Position numbers and translations under genes: made by a program
Shown: positions 34,723-37,625 of the stretch, in pieces
Layout: each line of letters starts with the position of its first letter
Position numbering within the stretch: the first letter of the stretch is position 1
The notes under the pieces: generated by a model
What the model was told of the DNA's origin: nothing
Databases searched by the model: none
The model's input: only the letters and a program-made list of their open reading frames with translations
Source: Candidatus Polarisedimenticolia bacterium
GTDB lineage: Bacteria > Acidobacteriota > Polarisedimenticolia > Gp22-AA2
Reading direction: 5' to 3'
Assembly: GCA_036001465.1 (NCBI GenBank)
Contig: DASYUH010000071.1
Coordinates: 1-37,625, forward strand
Length of the DNA: 37,625 bases

Positions 34723-35393
34723 TCCGCCTGGAGTCAGTCGGGAAGATCTACGGATCCGGCCCCGGACGGGCGGTCGCCCTCGACGGGATCTCGATCAGCG
34801 TCGCGCCCGGCCAGTTCGTCGCCGTGGCCGGCCCCTCCGGCAGCGGGAAGACCAGCCTCCTCAACCTCATCGGCGGCCTCGACGAACCGACCTCGGGATC
34901 GGTTTCAATCGATGGAAAGCGCCTGCGCGACCTCTCCGAGGACGGGCGCGCCGACCTCCGGCTGCGGACCGTCGGCTTCATCTTCCAGCACTTCAACCTG
35001 ATCCCGGTGTTGTCCGTCGCGGAAAACGTGGAGCTCCCGCTTCTGTTCCGGCCGCTCGGCGCCGCCGACAGGCGCCGCAGAGTCGCCCGCGCCCTGGAGA
35101 GGGTCGGTCTCGGCGACAAGCATGCCCGGCGCCCCGCGGAGCTGAGCGGCGGCGAGATCCAGCGCGTGGCCGTGGCTCGCGCGCTGGCGGGTGAGCCCGC
35201 GATCGTGCTCGCCGACGAACCGACCGCCAACCTGGATCACGAGACCGGGGCGGCGGTGATCGGTCTGATGCACGAGCTGAACCGGGAGAACCGCACGATC
35301 TTTCTGTACGCCAGCCACGACCCGGAGCTCATCCGCCTCGCCGATCGCGTGGTGCGGCTCCGTGACGGCCGGCTCCTCGCGGAGGGAGCGTGA
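34719..35393 (+). CDS. LolD-like ABC transporter ATPase
   Basis: The 224-residue ATPase starts at TTG 34719, overlapping the previous stop, with IRLESVGKIYGSG directly after. Walker A is GPSGSGKTS (38-46), the Q-loop is in FIFQHFNLIPVLS, the signature is LSGGEIQRVAVARAL (142-156), Walker B is AIVLADEPT (161-169) and the H-loop His200 is in YASHD. The sequence type is that of the LolD/MacB/FtsE group, which pairs with FtsX-like permeases rather than with importers. It powers the permease encoded next. Confidence 0.92.
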   Translation: MIRLESVGKIYGSGPGRAVALDGISISVAPGQFVAVAGPSGSGKTSLLNLIGGLDEPTSGSVSIDGKRLRDLSEDGRADLRLRTVGFIFQHFNLIPVLSVAENVELPLLFRPLGAADRRRRVARALERVGLGDKHARRPAELSGGEIQRVAVARALAGEPAIVLADEPTANLDHETGAAVIGLMHELNRENRTIFLYASHDPELIRLADRVVRLRDGRLLAEGA

Positions 35394-36619
35394 TGCTGCT
35401 CCTGCGGCTGGCGTTTCGCAACGTCTTCCGGAACCGCGTCCGGACGGCGATCGCGCTGCTCGCCATCGGCGTCGGCTGCGCCGCGCTGATCGTCAACGGC
35501 GGGGTCATCTACAACATTTTCGAGGAGCTGCGGGAGGACGCCATCTACGGCCGGCACGCGCACTTGCAGATCTACCGGCGCGGTTACAGCGACAATCACC
35601 TGAAGGACCCCGGCGCCTACCTGATCCCCCGGCAGGAGGCCGAGCGGGTCCTGGCCCTGGTGCGGGCCCTGCCGCACGTCGCGCGGGTCACCCGCCAGCG
35701 GGAGTTCTCCGGGATGATCTCCGCGGGCGACCGCTACGTGTCGTTCGTGGGGATCGGTGTCGATCCCGCTCAGGACGCGGAGTTCAGCCGGCACGCCGTG
35801 CTGCGCCGCGGGGAGCCGCTCTCTCCACAGGAACCCTACGGGATGCTGTGCGGTCTAGGACTTGCCGAGAGGTTCTCAGGAGAGCCCGGGAGGGTCGTGA
35901 CCCTGATGACCAACACAGAGAGCGGCGCGCTCAACGCCGTGGACGTGAAGCTGCGCGGCATTTTCGAGGGCGGGATGAAGGCTTACGACGACTGGACGCT
36001 CAAGCTGCCGCTCCAGGCGGTCGAAGAGCTGCTGCTCGACGATCGGACGGAAAAGATCCTCGTGCTCCTGGACCGCACGGAGTCGGTGCCCGAGGTCCAG
36101 CGTGCGATGGGAGATCTGCTCCGCACACAGGGGCTCGACCTCGAGACGCGTTCGTGGCGCGACCTGGCGCTTTTCCACAACCAGGTGGTCGGGCTGTTCA
36201 AGCGCGAGCTCGACGTGATCAAGCTGATCATCGCGACCATCGTCGTCCTTGGCATCGCCAACACGATCGGCATGTCGATCCTCGAACGCCGTGTGGAGCT
36301 GGCAACACTCAGAGCGCTCGGCATCCGGCGGGCGGCGATCGCCAGGCTCCTGTTCACCGAGGCCTTGCTCACGGGACTGATCGGTGGCCTGCTCGGTGTC
36401 GTCCTGGGATGCGCCATCGCCTGGCTGGTGAGCGCCATCGGCATCACCTTCCCCTCGCCGCCCGGCTCGACACGTCCGTTCGTCGGGGGGGTCGATGTCG
36501 TGCCCGGGATGGTGCTCTTCGCGTTCGTTCTGTCACTCGGCGCGACTCTGGCCGCGGCGATCCTGCCGATCTGGAAAGCCCGGCGCTGGTCGATCGCGCA
36601 GGTGCTGCGCGGCGCCTGA
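35393..36619 (+). CDS. LolC/LolE-type (FtsX/MacB-like) ABC permease
   Basis: The 408-residue membrane protein has one transmembrane helix at the N-terminus (about 18-38, after FRNVFRNRVRTAI). A large periplasmic MacB-type domain follows to about residue 265. Three helices sit at the C-terminus (about 270-295, 318-345, 370-398), with the FtsX-type ERRVELATLRALGIRRAAI loop and the terminal ARRWSIAQVLRG. ATG 35393 shares a base with the ATPase stop (TGATG) and is five bases behind GGAGGGA. Such permeases extract lipoproteins or lipids from the inner membrane and pass them to LolA-type carriers. Only one permease is encoded, so it would act as a homodimer. Confidence 0.9.
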   Translation: MLLLRLAFRNVFRNRVRTAIALLAIGVGCAALIVNGGVIYNIFEELREDAIYGRHAHLQIYRRGYSDNHLKDPGAYLIPRQEAERVLALVRALPHVARVTRQREFSGMISAGDRYVSFVGIGVDPAQDAEFSRHAVLRRGEPLSPQEPYGMLCGLGLAERFSGEPGRVVTLMTNTESGALNAVDVKLRGIFEGGMKAYDDWTLKLPLQAVEELLLDDRTEKILVLLDRTESVPEVQRAMGDLLRTQGLDLETRSWRDLALFHNQVVGLFKRELDVIKLIIATIVVLGIANTIGMSILERRVELATLRALGIRRAAIARLLFTEALLTGLIGGLLGVVLGCAIAWLVSAIGITFPSPPGSTRPFVGGVDVVPGMVLFAFVLSLGATLAAAILPIWKARRWSIAQVLRGA

Positions 36620-37032
36620 ACCGTTCGCCCGGCCGGGGCCGCTCACCCCGGCCGCTTCGGGACAGCCAGCCGGCAGATCCGCAGGAGGAGGACGCGGCCG
36701 AGAATGGGCATTCCGGGGTGCCCAAGGCGTTGAACCACCTGATCGCCAAGGCGGCCGCTCGATGCAGCACGGGCGAGAAGGGGACGCACCCGGCGGGGAG
36801 CAAGACACCGGGACTCCGACTGCGAATGGTGGGAACCTCCTTGTCCAGATCCGGTGAGGGCCTCGGTCGGGTGACCGGCCGGGGCTACTCGACAGCGGCA
36901 ATTCCAGGTCCGGCAAAGGCTATCCAGTCTTCCTGAGTTTGACGTCGACCGGATCGCTGCAGCGCCCCCAAGCCCGAGCGCACTGCCAAGGTGGCACACA
37001 TCCTCGCGACACAATTACTTATCCCGGAACCG
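36620..37032. other. Gene-poor stretch of about 410 bases
   Basis: No convincing gene is seen. An open plus-strand frame continues to a stop at 36936, with phrases such as GTHPAGSKTPGLRLR, but it has no start codon of its own behind a ribosome site and I recognise no family. A strong purine run (GGAGGAGGA near 36685) precedes only a nine-codon frame. The stretch may be a decayed gene or a simple spacer at the border of the compositionally different right end. Confidence 0.4.
36631..36653 (+). terminator. Possible transcription terminator hairpin after the permease gene
   Basis: GGCCGGGG (36631-36638) pairs with CCCCGGCC (36646-36653) around a seven-base loop, 12 bases after the stop. There is no downstream T-run, so it is at best a weak or factor-assisted terminator. 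Confidence 0.3.
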
Positions 37033-37625
37033 TTACGCCTCCGTGCCGAGTCGCCTTCTGAAGAGCACGAAGCCTGTGCCAAGCATCAAGAGCACGAGCA
37101 CTAGACCGCCCCACCAAGTGAGGGTGGGTACAGGTGGTGGTAATGGAGCCGTGTCGACCTGAAAAGCGTCGAGCGTAACGACGACCGTGGGATTGCTGCG
37201 TGTATGGAACCCTACTGGCGTGGCGTTCACCATGTTATACCTGGCTGTCGGAGACGTGCTGTCGATGGTCGCCTCTAACTGAACAGGAACATCCGAAACG
37301 AGTTCTTCCGTGCTCAGGCTCGGACTACGGATGGAAGCGTTTAGGTCGGTGTGGTGCAGTGCTGGGAAATTCCGGCTCGCGATGGTGCCCGTCGATGGGA
37401 CCAGATTATTCAGTACAACGGAGATAGGCCCAATCCCCTGAATTGTACCGGTCGCCTCGAGATTGAGGTAAGGCGTGTTGAAGACATCCGGATTGACAGT
37501 CTTTTGGACGCTCAAGACCGCTGTACCTGATACGCTGAAGGAACGGGGGCCGACGCCGACGACCCCAAGCGTGCCGGTACCGAACTTCGTGACGCCGCAT
37601 CGCGTGATGGGACGGACTGGGCTCG
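37033..37625 (-). CDS. Surface protein with IPTL-CTERM-like sorting tail (start outside window)
   Basis: The minus-strand frame is open from the right edge to the stop at 37033, giving 196 residues of the C-terminal part. A TTG at 37515 is only an internal Leu codon, since the frame continues beyond it. The body is rich in Thr, Ser, Val and Asn, with beta-type phrases (TGTIQGIGPISVVLNNL) and no enzyme motif. The end is a sorting signal: PPPVPTL-TWWGG, then a hydrophobic helix, then RRR. This matches the IPTL-CTERM type recognised by exosortase-like systems in Gram-negative bacteria. Codon choice is visibly less GC-biased than in the rest of the window (about 55% G+C in 37201-37260), hinting at transfer or a fast-evolving surface gene. 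Confidence 0.7.
   Translation of the reverse strand, partial: SPVRPITRCGVTKFGTGTLGVVGVGPRSFSVSGTAVLSVQKTVNPDVFNTPYLNLEATGTIQGIGPISVVLNNLVPSTGTIASRNFPALHHTDLNASIRSPSLSTEELVSDVPVQLEATIDSTSPTARYNMVNATPVGFHTRSNPTVVVTLDAFQVDTAPLPPPVPTLTWWGGLVLVLLMLGTGFVLFRRRLGTEA

Noticed and set aside
35362-36936. 524-codon plus-strand frame overlapping the LolC-like permease
   Set aside because: It lies in another frame of a well-supported membrane protein gene. Only the part after 36620 is free of that gene, and it has no start or recognisable family.

Overview
The window is GC-rich (roughly 70% G+C by eye), gene-dense DNA from a Gram-negative bacterium. An outer membrane is implied by LolA/LolC/LolD-like transport proteins and a signal-peptide-bearing multiheme cytochrome. 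The gene mix suggests Acidobacteriota or a neighbouring phylum: an Rrf2-led SUF operon, a CRTAC1/ASPIC lipoprotein, an IPTL-CTERM-like protein and a HemD-HemE fusion. No rRNA, CRISPR array or complete mobile element is visible, so this placement is an inference.

Layout: 1-210 holds the start of a transposase-like zinc-ribbon protein that runs off the left edge. 411-4867 holds a large secreted tetraheme protein, a six-cysteine mini-protein and a secreted trypsin-fold protease. 4948-7564 holds divergent genes for a PLP aminotransferase and a Rieske oxygenase. 7593-13885 (minus) is a complete SUF iron-sulfur assembly operon, rrf2-sufB-sufC-sufD-sufS-sufU-sufT. An AT-rich divergent control region (about 13930-13975) separates it from a plus-strand heme operon, hemDE-hemH-hemY-DUF4198-rpiB (14059-19856). 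19889-22062 (minus) encodes a flavin reductase, a DUF47/PhoU-like protein and a PiT phosphate transporter. The transporter has no ATG/GTG/TTG start ahead of its conserved N-terminus. 22167-24385 (plus) is a MerA-like flavoprotein followed by a TVP38/TMEM64 membrane protein.

The most interesting part is 24583-36619. A minus-strand operon with a good sigma70-type promoter encodes ACP, KS, a KS lacking catalytic residues (chain-length-factor-like), a FabZ-like dehydratase, a FabG-like ketoreductase, a second unusual KS and a DUF1702 protein. On one side it converges with a plus-strand pair, a CRTAC1/ASPIC (UnbV-type) lipoprotein and a TPR protein. On the other side it diverges from a plus-strand LolA-like carrier, LolD-like ATPase and LolC-like permease. 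The set reads as a type II fatty-acid/polyketide (aryl-polyene-like) synthase combined with accessory families known from enediyne loci (DUF1702, ASPIC/UnbV) and its own lipid-delivery apparatus. I see no acyltransferase, phosphopantetheinyl transferase, MMPL exporter, priming ligase or enediyne PksE in the window.

The right end (36620-37625) is a gene-poor stretch followed by a compositionally different partial gene with an IPTL-CTERM-like tail. Starts were chosen from Shine-Dalgarno sites, conserved N-termini and the pervasive ATGA/GTGA stop-start overlaps.
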